In this document: piece after piece, positions 39,301-44,900 of the stretch
Position numbering within the stretch: the first letter of the stretch is position 1
Layout of the letters: each line of letters starts with the position of its first letter
Assembly (NCBI RefSeq): GCF_023343835.1
Contig: NC_064437.1
Location: 29,053,001 to 29,117,000 of the forward strand
From: Lagopus muta
Lineage: Eukaryota > Chordata > Aves > Galliformes > Phasianidae
Direction of reading: 5' to 3'
DNA: 64,000 nt
Made by a program: the position numbers and the translations under genes
The notes under the pieces: model-generated
Database searches by the model: none
What the model was told of the DNA's origin: nothing
What the model saw: the letters and a program-made list of their open reading frames with translations, nothing else

Positions 39301-41668
39301 AGCAAAGCTTTTCTTCTGGTAGTTTAACATTGCTAATACATGTCACCTTAAAAAAAATAAGACATTTCTGTAAATGTTCATAATGTAAGGGGCCCTATGG
39401 CAGTCAAATAGAGATGGTAGAGGCCCCAGATTGAGTGACTGGGGTTTGTAGAATAAAAATAAAGCATTTCTGTTGGCCAGCAAAGAAGATCACTCGTACA
39501 GTCATTTTGTTAAACCAGTCCAGAAGGGCAGAAAATTAGTAACTTTTTAAAGAACTTGATAGACAAATAATTTACCTCCTTCCTTGCTATTGCTTTTTTT
39601 TTCATTATTCTTACAATGATTCCTGTATTCTGTATTGTGAACAAACAAATTATGAATCTAGAAGGGAGGAAGTTATATTTTTATCATACATTTTGATTTT
39701 TATTGGTTGCAAAGTAATAAAAGATACTGTAATGCACAATTTTTCAAAACTTGCATCTACTAATTATTGGTTTCATCATAAGCAGATGGAATGTTACTGC
39801 TGCAGGTTAGATGTGCCATACAGGTTTCTTGATGCAGCACCAGCTTGGATTATACAGTCTGTCTATATTGTGCTTTTGAGTAGCAATTGTTACTCAAGAT
39901 GGGTTTTCGGATGTTACAGTCATGGATTGTTTCCTACCAAATACCTAATTCTTACTGAATTACATCCACAGAGAAATAAAATGGTTCGCAGAACTATGTT
40001 TGTACTTAGGAATAGGCCTTTGGCTTGACAGGAGAACAGATCAACAGGTGTTTCTCATGTCTTAGGAGTTTTACTTGTCTTGTAACTTTTTTTTTTTTAT
40101 AACTGAAGTAAATGTAAACCACATGGCAAGCTGCGTTTTAACAAAGTTGAGACCTTCTCTGGGAGGTAATTAATGTTATGTGTACATTGTATGTTGAGCT
40201 ACATATCAAAGAAAATATTTATTTATTTACTTACTTTAAAGCCATATGAATATCTTATGATTAGGCACAGAGAGCACGGAAGAAAATTTCTGGGAATAGA
40301 TGTTTGGATAGAAATCTTTCTGCTTTGTGATGAGGACTTTTTTTTTTTTTTTTTTTTGCTGAGTTGTTTGACACTGAGTACATTTGTATCTTTTCTCATC
40401 CCTTGCCCCCCTCCCTTTCTCTTTTAGAATTACTTCAGAAGCTGGCCTAGAAATTGATAGTCAGCAAGAAGAGGAATCTGTTCAAGCATCTGATGAGTCA
40501 GATCTTCCTTCTACAAGTCAAGATCCTCCATCTAGTTCCTCTGCAGGTACTGGTTAATTACTAGAAACTAAGTTGCTTTGCACAATTCCATTAAGTGTGA
40601 GGACTTCTTGGAGTAGGATCATGGGCTGCTAATGACTAAGATATACAAAATAAGGCAGCAAGTCTTACATAAAATAAGAACATGCTTGTATGTTTTTAGT
40701 CCTAATGGCAAATCATTTTTACTTGGACCAGAGTAATTAATGTGTCCATGGTAAGTATTCTTCAAAGAGCAAGTTCCTGATACATAGATGATTCCATCCA
40801 ATGATAATTATGTCAGATTTAAAATAGTTTTCATTCAATTAAATTGTCAGAGAATTATGTTTATCACTGTTCTGTTACCATGTTACCAGATAATATAGAC
40901 AATGAACAAAATACCAAACTTACATGTTCTGAGGCTTTTATTTATATCAGAGATTATGTCAATTAAATAGAATGCACCTTCATAATTGTAAGGTAAGTTC
41001 AAGAGCATAATGTATATCAAATCATGTAAATGCTAATGGTGCAAAACTGTACTAAACATAGATGTTCTTCCCTGTACTTGCACTTTTTCACAGACACCAG
41101 CAGTAATCAGCTTAAGCTGTTTCGACGTGTAAGGCTTCAGCCACCAACTTTAAGAACTGGTGTTCGTGGTCGTCAGTTCAACAGACAGAGGGGTAAGTGT
41201 TCAGGGCTTTTTACCCTCTCAGACTAGTCTTTAGTACTTTGTCCCTTTGGGGACTGCATATGTCCTACTTTCTATGCATATGTTTGCTTGTAAGACAGTA
41301 ATACCACATCCCTGAATTAAATTTTTAATTATCAGGAAACTGATACCAAATATGGCAAGAATGCCATATTTGTTCTTTTGCCAAACAGCCTGAGATAGAC
41401 CGTAAGTCAACAACATTCTCTTAATGACAGAAGTATAATGTAGCCATAGCAGCAGACTTTGGGGAGAAAGAGGGAGATGGAGTTTTTCCAGAAGGGAAGT
41501 GTCTCATTGCCATAGCAGTTGCTTATGGGAGGATGAAACGTCATATGCATCAGTGTTTGATTAAATGGCTGAAAAGGATTTCTATTAATGCATTTTTTCT
41601 TTCCCAACACAGGTGTAACTCATGCAATGGGAGGCAGAGGAGGCCTGAACAGAGGCAATATTAGTTAA
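394..41668 (+). CDS. TPR: TPR, nuclear pore basket scaffold (5'-truncated by window; exons 2-51)
   Basis: TPR is the long filament protein of the nuclear basket on the inner face of the nuclear pore complex, with roles in mRNA export quality control, heterochromatin exclusion and spindle checkpoint anchoring (known for the family). Fifty exons read in one frame, each with AG/GT borders and compatible phases, totalling 6,950 nt (2,315 residues plus part of a split codon). The mammalian protein is about 2,360 residues, so only about 50 N-terminal codons are missing. Roughly the first 1,590 visible residues are heptad-rich coiled coil, interrupted by a Ser/Thr/Pro linker in exon 16. The rest is Thr/Pro-rich, then carries a basic KRPR motif, two Asp/Glu runs, a Pro/Arg region and an RG-rich C-terminus ending RGNIS before TAA. 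No stop, frameshift or missing exon was seen. Identity rests on continuous match to the remembered vertebrate protein. Confidence 0.99.
825..898 (+). CDS. TPR: TPR exon 3
   Basis: Encodes [16 protein letters not shown]. Acceptor tag, donor gtactg, which is weaker than its neighbours. Ends in phase 0. The following intron (899-2283, about 1.4 kb) contains nothing recognisable. Confidence 0.92.
2284..2380 (+). CDS. TPR: TPR exon 4
   Basis: Encodes [17 protein letters not shown] in the first coiled-coil segment. Acceptor cag after a T-rich tract, donor gtataa. Confidence 0.93.
2779..2882 (+). CDS. TPR: TPR exon 5
   Basis: Encodes [17 protein letters not shown] and [14 protein letters not shown]. 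Acceptor cag, donor gttagt, ends in phase 0. Intron 5 (2883-3472) is unremarkable. Confidence 0.94.
3473..3637 (+). CDS. TPR: TPR exon 6
   Basis: 55 whole codons encoding [16 protein letters not shown] through [12 protein letters not shown]. Acceptor tttttag, donor gtattt. Lies where the pore-binding part of the coiled coil begins in characterised TPR. Confidence 0.95.
4364..4456 (+). CDS. TPR: TPR exon 7
   Basis: 31 whole codons ending [12 protein letters not shown]. Acceptor cag, donor gtaggg. Confidence 0.94.
4566..4646 (+). CDS. TPR: TPR exon 8
   Basis: 27 whole codons encoding [19 protein letters not shown]. Acceptor ctag, donor gtaagc. The preceding intron is only 109 bp, the shortest in this part of the gene. 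Confidence 0.94.
5750..5837 (+). CDS. TPR: TPR exon 9
   Basis: Encodes [17 protein letters not shown] and HKLLKEAGE, ending with one base of a split codon. Acceptor tttag, donor gtaagc. Intron 8 (4647-5749, 1.1 kb) holds nothing recognisable. Confidence 0.94.
6328..6468 (+). CDS. TPR: TPR exon 10
   Basis: Encodes [16 protein letters not shown] through [13 protein letters not shown]. Acceptor tttag, donor gtagga. A run of eight G (6,290-6,297) lies 30 bases upstream. Confidence 0.94.
7252..7343 (+). CDS. TPR: TPR exon 11
   Basis: Encodes [17 protein letters not shown] and KPGMKLTE, among the most conserved stretches of vertebrate TPR. Its polypyrimidine tract is an almost pure T run at 7,204-7,224; acceptor cag, donor gtaagt. 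Confidence 0.95.
8188..8385 (+). CDS. TPR: TPR exon 12
   Basis: 66 whole codons encoding [18 protein letters not shown], then [13 protein letters not shown] and KLEQAMK. Acceptor gcag, donor gttagt. Confidence 0.96.
8861..8904. repeat. CT dinucleotide run followed by A run
   Basis: About seven CT units (8,863-8,877) joined directly to about 26 A, in TPR intron 12, 40 bases before exon 13. Confidence 0.85.
8947..9054 (+). CDS. TPR: TPR exon 13
   Basis: 36 whole codons encoding [15 protein letters not shown] and IQVKDLSQQ. Acceptor cag, donor gtagaa. Just upstream is a CT repeat followed by a long A run (8,861-8,904). Confidence 0.95.
9580..9806 (+). CDS. TPR: TPR exon 14
   Basis: Encodes [37 protein letters not shown] and [18 protein letters not shown]. 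Ends in a split Lys codon at donor gtaaat. Intron 14 carries the solo LTR. Confidence 0.96.
9939..10498 (-). mobile_element. Avian endogenous-retrovirus solo LTR (ERVL-like) with 5-bp target duplication
   Basis: A 560-bp block starts TGTCCTGGTTTCAGCTGA and ends GGTTAAACCACA on the - strand, the ends of a common avian LTR family. It is flanked by an exact GTAAT at 9,934-9,938 and 10,499-10,503. No internal viral sequence is present, so it is a solo LTR left by recombination. It lies antisense in TPR intron 14. A CA-rich stretch (10,130-10,148) lies inside it. Confidence 0.85.
11163..11326 (+). CDS. TPR: TPR exon 15
   Basis: Encodes [19 protein letters not shown] and [19 protein letters not shown]. 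Acceptor cag, donor gtcagt. Confidence 0.95.
11690..11829 (+). CDS. TPR: TPR exon 16 (linker between coils)
   Basis: Encodes [15 protein letters not shown] and [14 protein letters not shown] before the heptad pattern resumes at KAALKQ. The Ser/Thr/Pro-rich stretch breaks the coiled coil. Less similar to the mammalian sequence than neighbouring exons. Donor gtatta; the intron after it is only 117 bp. Confidence 0.94.
11947..12095 (+). CDS. TPR: TPR exon 17
   Basis: Encodes [16 protein letters not shown] and [11 protein letters not shown], with the last Arg codon split. Acceptor cag, donor gtaaac. Confidence 0.95.
12422..12584 (+). CDS. TPR: TPR exon 18
   Basis: Encodes [17 protein letters not shown] and [16 protein letters not shown]. 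The acceptor is aag with a poor pyrimidine tract; donor gtgagt. Confidence 0.94.
13009..13143 (+). CDS. TPR: TPR exon 19
   Basis: 45 whole codons encoding [17 protein letters not shown] and [16 protein letters not shown]. Acceptor taaag is followed directly by gtgaga, so the exon start itself resembles a donor. Exon donor gtatgg. Confidence 0.94.
13850..13990 (+). CDS. TPR: TPR exon 20
   Basis: 47 whole codons encoding [17 protein letters not shown] and [16 protein letters not shown]. Acceptor cag, donor gtaaat. Confidence 0.95.
14129..14297 (+). CDS. TPR: TPR exon 21
   Basis: Encodes [18 protein letters not shown] and LLKNAQKE, ending with one base of a Gly codon. Acceptor ttcag, donor gtaaag. 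Intron 20 is only 138 bp. Confidence 0.94.
14794..14960 (+). CDS. TPR: TPR exon 22
   Basis: Encodes [18 protein letters not shown] and [14 protein letters not shown]. Acceptor tag, donor gtaagt. The long intron that follows (14,961-16,335) holds a CR1 fragment. Confidence 0.95.
15730..16104 (+). mobile_element. CR1 LINE 3' fragment in TPR intron 22
   Basis: Contains the CR1 3' end: a stretch reading toward gaggcactggaaaaggttgc, then gggttggaacaagatgatct, ending in the tail gtgattctatg. Sense with TPR, 5'-truncated and diverged. Confidence 0.88.
16336..16488 (+). CDS. TPR: TPR exon 23
   Basis: 51 whole codons encoding [18 protein letters not shown] and [19 protein letters not shown]. The acceptor is aaag with an A-rich, not pyrimidine-rich, approach; the exon start gtgaca resembles a donor. 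Donor gtacac. Confidence 0.93.
17194..17310 (+). CDS. TPR: TPR exon 24
   Basis: 39 whole codons encoding [19 protein letters not shown] and [17 protein letters not shown] run of about 27 bases (17,145-17,171) precedes the tag acceptor. Donor gtatgt. Confidence 0.95.
18118..18321 (+). CDS. TPR: TPR exon 25
   Basis: 68 whole codons encoding [18 protein letters not shown] and [13 protein letters not shown]. Acceptor ttcag, donor gtatga. Confidence 0.96.
18405..18589 (+). CDS. TPR: TPR exon 26
   Basis: Encodes [19 protein letters not shown] and [17 protein letters not shown], with the last Arg codon split. The preceding intron is only 83 bp. Acceptor gtag, donor gtaaat. Confidence 0.95.
19018..19165 (+). 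CDS. TPR: TPR exon 27
   Basis: Encodes [19 protein letters not shown] and [17 protein letters not shown]. Acceptor cgcag, donor gtatgg. Confidence 0.96.
19550..19687 (+). CDS. TPR: TPR exon 28
   Basis: 46 whole codons encoding [13 protein letters not shown] and [19 protein letters not shown]. Acceptor aaaag, exon start gtaaca, donor gttagt. Confidence 0.95.
20368..20499 (+). CDS. TPR: TPR exon 29
   Basis: 44 whole codons encoding [18 protein letters not shown] and [12 protein letters not shown]. Acceptor ttcag, donor gtggga. Intron 29 carries an antisense CR1 fragment. Confidence 0.95.
20702..21253 (-). mobile_element. CR1 LINE 3' fragment in TPR intron 29
   Basis: Reverse-oriented CR1. 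The tail appears on + as cagaatcatagggtttggaa, followed by the typical ggtctccacaacctctctggg-like block and, farther in, the RT-domain end around ccaggacatccaggtccttc. Confidence 0.88.
21341..21471 (+). CDS. TPR: TPR exon 30
   Basis: Encodes [19 protein letters not shown] and GRLKAEIAR, with the last codon split. Acceptor ttcag, donor gtattg. Confidence 0.95.
21808..22018 (+). CDS. TPR: TPR exon 31
   Basis: Encodes [18 protein letters not shown] and [19 protein letters not shown], a strongly conserved basic patch within the coil. Acceptor ttag, donor gtagat. Confidence 0.95.
22348..22494 (+). CDS. TPR: TPR exon 32
   Basis: 49 whole codons encoding [17 protein letters not shown], then VENLQK. 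The first 15 or so residues are less conserved than the rest of the rod. Acceptor tcag, donor gtaaga. Confidence 0.94.
22657..22855 (+). CDS. TPR: TPR exon 33
   Basis: Encodes [18 protein letters not shown] through [13 protein letters not shown] and [10 protein letters not shown]. Acceptor tag, donor gtatta; ends with one base of a Gly codon. Confidence 0.95.
23483..23688 (+). CDS. TPR: TPR exon 34 (end of coiled coil)
   Basis: Encodes [16 protein letters not shown] and [17 protein letters not shown], then [11 protein letters not shown] where the heptads end. Acceptor tag, donor gtacag. Confidence 0.95.
24392..24453 (+). CDS. TPR: TPR exon 35 (start of disordered tail)
   Basis: Short exon encoding [20 protein letters not shown] plus two bases of an Ile codon. 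Acceptor tag, donor gtgagt. First exon of the non-coiled C-terminal region. Confidence 0.93.
25434..25642 (+). CDS. TPR: TPR exon 36 (Thr/Pro-rich)
   Basis: Encodes [19 protein letters not shown], then [18 protein letters not shown] and repeated [11 protein letters not shown]. Low complexity but nearly identical to the mammalian stretch. Acceptor cag, donor gtgagc. Intron 35 (24,454-25,433) shows nothing notable beyond T/G-rich runs near 24,520-24,540. Confidence 0.95.
25940..26212 (+). CDS. TPR: TPR exon 37
   Basis: Longest TPR exon seen (91 codons), encoding [37 protein letters not shown] and [12 protein letters not shown]. Gln/Ser/Thr-rich. Acceptor tcag, donor gttggt. Confidence 0.95.
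27000..27142 (+). CDS. TPR: TPR exon 38 (nuclear-localisation region)
   Basis: Encodes [13 protein letters not shown] and [15 protein letters not shown]. The two basic clusters KRPR and PKKLR, about 30 residues apart, sit where a nuclear localisation signal is reported in mammalian TPR. Donor gtttgt is weak. Intron 38 (27,143-27,993) is purine-rich with no recognised element. Confidence 0.94.
27994..28077 (+). CDS. TPR: TPR exon 39
   Basis: 28 whole codons encoding [19 protein letters not shown]. Acceptor cag, donor gtaagt. Intron 39 (28,078-29,785, 1.7 kb) shows only a short degenerate ACTTTCAAT repeat near 29,000-29,040. Confidence 0.94.
29786..29986 (+). CDS. TPR: TPR exon 40 (first acidic run)
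   Basis: 67 whole codons encoding [19 protein letters not shown], then [20 protein letters not shown], an Asp/Glu run built on GAT triplets. VIVIDSD fits a SUMO-interacting motif pattern. Acceptor acag, donor gtatgt. Confidence 0.95.
30703..30834 (+). CDS. TPR: TPR exon 41 (second acidic run)
   Basis: 44 whole codons encoding [17 protein letters not shown], then [15 protein letters not shown]. Continues the acidic tract across the junction. Acceptor acag, donor gtgaga. The next intron carries a 2.3-kb CR1. Confidence 0.95.
31212..33558 (+). mobile_element. CR1 LINE, 2.3 kb, 5'-truncated, in TPR intron 41
   Basis: Longest CR1 copy here. It begins within the ORF2 endonuclease ([21 protein letters not shown]-like reading) and runs through reverse transcriptase to the tail gtgattctatgattt. 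The RT catalytic FADD box is at 32,672-32,683. The reading frame is broken by several indels and stops, so it is a dead copy. Sense with TPR, ending 146 bp before exon 42. Confidence 0.93.
33705..33795 (+). CDS. TPR: TPR exon 42
   Basis: Encodes [18 protein letters not shown] and [10 protein letters not shown]. The codon split into exon 43 reads TGT (Cys), where I remember Gly in mammals. Acceptor tttag, donor gtacgg. Begins only 146 bp after the CR1 insertion ends. Confidence 0.9.
34252..34436 (+). CDS. TPR: TPR exon 43 (Pro/Arg-rich)
   Basis: Encodes [18 protein letters not shown], then [19 protein letters not shown], a proline/arginine-rich stretch. Acceptor ttag, donor gtataa. Intron 43 (34,437-35,263) shows nothing recognisable. 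Confidence 0.95.
35264..35332 (+). CDS. TPR: TPR exon 44
   Basis: 23 whole codons encoding [19 protein letters not shown] and IGGM. The acceptor is aag. Donor gtaagt. Confidence 0.94.
36158..36252 (+). CDS. TPR: TPR exon 45
   Basis: Encodes [17 protein letters not shown] and [10 protein letters not shown]. The acceptor reads cagcag, a tandem NAGNAG site that could drop one Gln. Donor gtaagt. Confidence 0.94.
36300..36325. repeat. T homopolymer in TPR intron 45
   Basis: About 26 consecutive T, roughly 50 bases after the exon 45 donor. Confidence 0.85.
36887..36993 (+). CDS. TPR: TPR exon 46
   Basis: Encodes [18 protein letters not shown] and [14 protein letters not shown]. Acceptor gatag, donor gtaagt. 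Intron 46 (36,994-38,719) contains an antisense CR1 fragment. Confidence 0.95.
37620..38302 (-). mobile_element. CR1 LINE internal fragment in TPR intron 46
   Basis: Reverse-oriented CR1 RT-region. The + strand shows tcctttggatgtcctctggt, ataacccccaggtccctttc, ggttgttaaactccatgcag and cacccagttgttcacctgtc, the usual order for an antisense copy. The 3' tail is missing and the copy is heavily mutated. Confidence 0.85.
38720..38815 (+). CDS. TPR: TPR exon 47
   Basis: Encodes [18 protein letters not shown] and [11 protein letters not shown]. Acceptor gcag, donor gtaagc. Confidence 0.95.
38975..39131 (+). CDS. TPR: TPR exon 48
   Basis: Encodes [18 protein letters not shown], then [15 protein letters not shown] with the last Gly codon split. 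Acceptor acag, donor gtaagc. Intron 48 (39,132-40,427, 1.3 kb) holds only homopolymer tracts, including a T run at 40,340-40,357. Confidence 0.95.
40428..40546 (+). CDS. TPR: TPR exon 49
   Basis: Encodes [16 protein letters not shown] and [17 protein letters not shown]. Acceptor ttttag, donor gtactg. Confidence 0.95.
41094..41192 (+). CDS. TPR: TPR exon 50
   Basis: Encodes [17 protein letters not shown] and [11 protein letters not shown], the basic start of the RG-rich tail. Acceptor cacag, donor gtaagt. Confidence 0.95.
41613..41668 (+). CDS. TPR: TPR exon 51, C-terminus and stop
   Basis: Encodes [17 protein letters not shown] and TAA at 41,666-41,668. Acceptor cacag. The 3' UTR runs about 150 bp to the AATAAA at 41,795, with cleavage expected near 41,810-41,830, where it meets the PRG4 tail. 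Confidence 0.96.
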
Positions 41669-41788
41669 ATGATCTGTAATTACAGCTATGTATACAAATG
41701 TGCCAGTTTTTGCCTGTGGTTGGTTTAGTGTAATGAATGCGTAAAGCAGCATTTTATACTTAGATTTGTGTGCACACATTTCAATGTC

Positions 41789-41800
41789 TTTATTAATAAA
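41789..41800. terminator. Bidirectional poly(A) signal, 12-bp palindrome
   Basis: TTTATTAATAAA equals its own reverse complement. On the + strand AATAAA (41,795-41,800) lies 127 bases after the TPR stop. On the - strand AATAAA (41,794 down to 41,789) lies 65 bases after the PRG4 stop. Both spacings suit functional poly(A) signals. Cleavage 10-30 bases beyond each hexamer would make the two 3' UTRs overlap by about 30-60 bp. Confidence 0.8.
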
Positions 41801-41858
41801 ACTAGACAAACTGTCAAAATTCAAATGGTATCTTTTCTAAAAAATCCTCTGCTCTGCA

Positions 41859-41962
41859 TCACTTTTCAGGACAGTTGTACCAGTCTTTAGATACAGTCTT
41901 TCCTGTGAGAGCCGTTACAGGTCTTGCTATTCTTTTGCCCACATCCAGACTGTAGTACCGAT
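41859..41962 (-). CDS. PRG4: PRG4 last coding exon, hemopexin-like C-terminus
   Basis: Encodes [19 protein letters not shown] and [12 protein letters not shown], then TGA (41,861-41,859). The terminal Cys should pair with the Cys of DLCSGKP at the start of the hemopexin region, as in the family. The 3' UTR to the shared poly(A) signal is only about 65 bases. Confidence 0.96.
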
Positions 41963-44900
41963 CTGAAATGAATAGACATCAGAATTAAATTTCATAAGCT
42001 ACAGAAAGAATCTTGAAATTAAAGCCTGCCTTTTAATTTTGTTAAGCATGAATAGTAGATTTTCATTCCACATCTATACAAGGATTTGAAAAGCTATAAA
42101 AATCCATTTTTAGCCTCAACTTTTTTGACATGCAGATCATTGTTTAGCTAAATTTAATTTCCACAATACCACTAATAATTAAGTCTGTCACAAGAATAAG
42201 GAATACAGGAGACGCTAGCACTGCTAGAACACAGAAATATTTTTAAGAATTGAGAAACCAAACAAACTAGAAACAAAACAGTCCTGCACCAGTTGTGAAA
42301 GTGGGAACTTCTGTGGTCCCTGAGTGTAATTATGTAAAAGTTATCAAATTATTTTGGCAGGAACTTATTTTAGTATCCTCCTGTATTTGGATATGTGTCT
42401 AATACTTCTAAATTTTTTTTTTCCACTGATTAACCAAGAAAATTTCAAGAAATGTTTTTATCTGATCCTGGCTGAAGGAGAAAGATCTTCTTAAACTGGA
42501 ACTAGAAGTAATTATTTCCTGGGAAATCAAATGGTTCACGTTGCCAGTGAAAAGTCTATCAATGTGTGATGGTCCAAGGATTTTGATACATAATTGCTCA
42601 TTTAAGTGTCAAGATTTTCTCTTTTTATAAATACTAGGACAGTGCATTCCTCCACAACTGTACAGTTTGAATTATTGTACCTCATTGCTCATAGTTCTGT
42701 AACTTGATTTTTGAATAGAAATATCTCTCAATGACAGGCAACATTTTATTTCTCAGGGCTTCTCAGTAGTGCTTGCTCAAAATTAGTGATGCAGAATCAC
42801 AAGTTGTAACTTTGTGCTTTAGAGAGCTCAGAGGTTTCTTTCTTGCCTACTCATTTGCTCCTTAGTCTTTTTAAATAGAGTAACTTGTGTTAGCTTTAAC
42901 TTACTGTAAGAGAAGGCATAATAATCGTAGCCATCTGGTTTATTGTAGTTGGGTACTGAGATCGTTGAATGAACTACTTTGGGGAGCCCTCTCCAGTAGG
43001 CAGTCACTTTAATTTCCTTGCGCAAAACTCCTGCAAGCAAAAGAAAAGTTAGGAAGTGTCACAGTGTGTCTGCCAAAAGCTATCATCTACTTGTATTATC
43101 TAGATCAAACAAGAATTACTAGATTGAGAAGAAACTGAAGTGTTATATTAGGAAAAAAATGGAACAATGTTACATTTCAGAAGCTACAAAGATTACAATG
43201 GTTGTATAAAAAAAAAAAAAAAAAAAAAAGAATAAACATAAGTTACCAGATTGGTATGGATTGATTCTGACAGTCTGAATAACTGTTGGCATTCCTACTG
43301 CACGTTGAAAGCGTCTCCTTATTACAAGTCTTGGGACAAAAGCTGGGTATCTTATAGTAATGCGTGCTTTCCGTTGGCACTTCCTGGCTGGTTCTTGCCT
43401 GTATACGTACTGTTGCATGTTGCCATCTAAAACAGACATTGGTTTAATATGTTTAAAAAAAGAAGAAAAAAAAAAAAGCCAGCTTGATAACGTTAGATGG
43501 TGATGTTGGGTAGTATTTTTGTAATGGGTAGGAAAACAATACCACTTTGATACTCCTACAGCTGTCTAATGATGTTGCAACTTGCAGCTTTTTATATTCG
43601 TTCCTACAATCTAATGTAAAAGCCTTGCTCTAAATCCAACATACACTTCTAGATGTAGTAATAACTCCAACAGCTTCATTAACATTACTGTAGTAAGTAC
43701 AGTTCCAAGGGAACTACTTTGATTGCCATCGTACCTGTTTATCAAGACCAGCGTGAGACCATCTCTTTGGGGTAGGTAATGGGAAGACTAGAGTCCAGAA
43801 AAGGACTTATATTTAATTATCCTAAGCTTTCTTTTGTTCCCAAAACAATTCTTCTGTTGCCATACATTGTACGTACACAGTAAGGAAATTATGCTCATTT
43901 GAAACAGGATAAATAGTTAAGAATGAAAGAACAGAGGTAAATTTCCATGCATTAGTTCTGAACTAAAAAGGTTATTTAAGCCTTTCCTTTGATTAATTTG
44001 AGACTGATTTTTTTTTTTTTCCCATCAGATAAAACTTATCTTTACATTTGTCTTCTGAGATGTAATCTCATGCAATCTGATATATTTTGAAAAGCACTTA
44101 AAGATTTGTAGAACTTAGAGATGTTTAAGGCCTCAGGCTGTGTTTTGACTAGCAAGTGTACTCTGATATTCACTTAGATGTCTGTTTTTGAAAGAGATAT
44201 GCCTATCAGTCAGTAACTGTTGTATTCCTCACTAATGCACTTCAAGTATATTTTGATCATTTGTGAACATCTGAAATATGAGACTTACCTCTTTTGATAA
44301 AATAAACAGATTCTGGTCTGCCATTGTAACTTGCCACTGGGAGGGCTGCCCTTATTTTCCCACTTAGCCCTGCAAATCCATTTGTGAGAGGTTTGGGATA
44401 GCCTTTATCCATTACACCATTAGTGAAACGCCAGTATAGAGGACCCTAGTGATTTAAGCAAAATATGAACTTGAGAGGAAATTCATTATTGGTAACTGGG
44501 CTTCAGTCAAAAGTAATTGTAATGCAAGCATTTTGGGAACCACCTTGTTGTCCTTGTATTTAGGGGCTGCTAAAAACAAACAACTACAATGGTAATTTAG
44601 CAGTGCCTTTAAGCAGGGGGAGAGTGTTTCAGAAATTATCTGAAACAATGATTGCTAAGCAGAACAACTTGCTTTCTAACTGCATAACATTCTTAATTAG
44701 ACATGCATCTATCATTCCTTATGGATGGGGAAAGTATTGGGAGCAAACCTGGTCATCTTTGGGCAAAGGAAAGATTCAATGGAATAACTGCATTTTAAAG
44801 GTTTGGGGCTGGGGGGGGGGGGCGGGAGGGGCAGATAGGGGAGTTTTGGAATAGATAGTTGATCAGTAAGCATGGAATTTGGCATTTTGAGAAGCACAGT

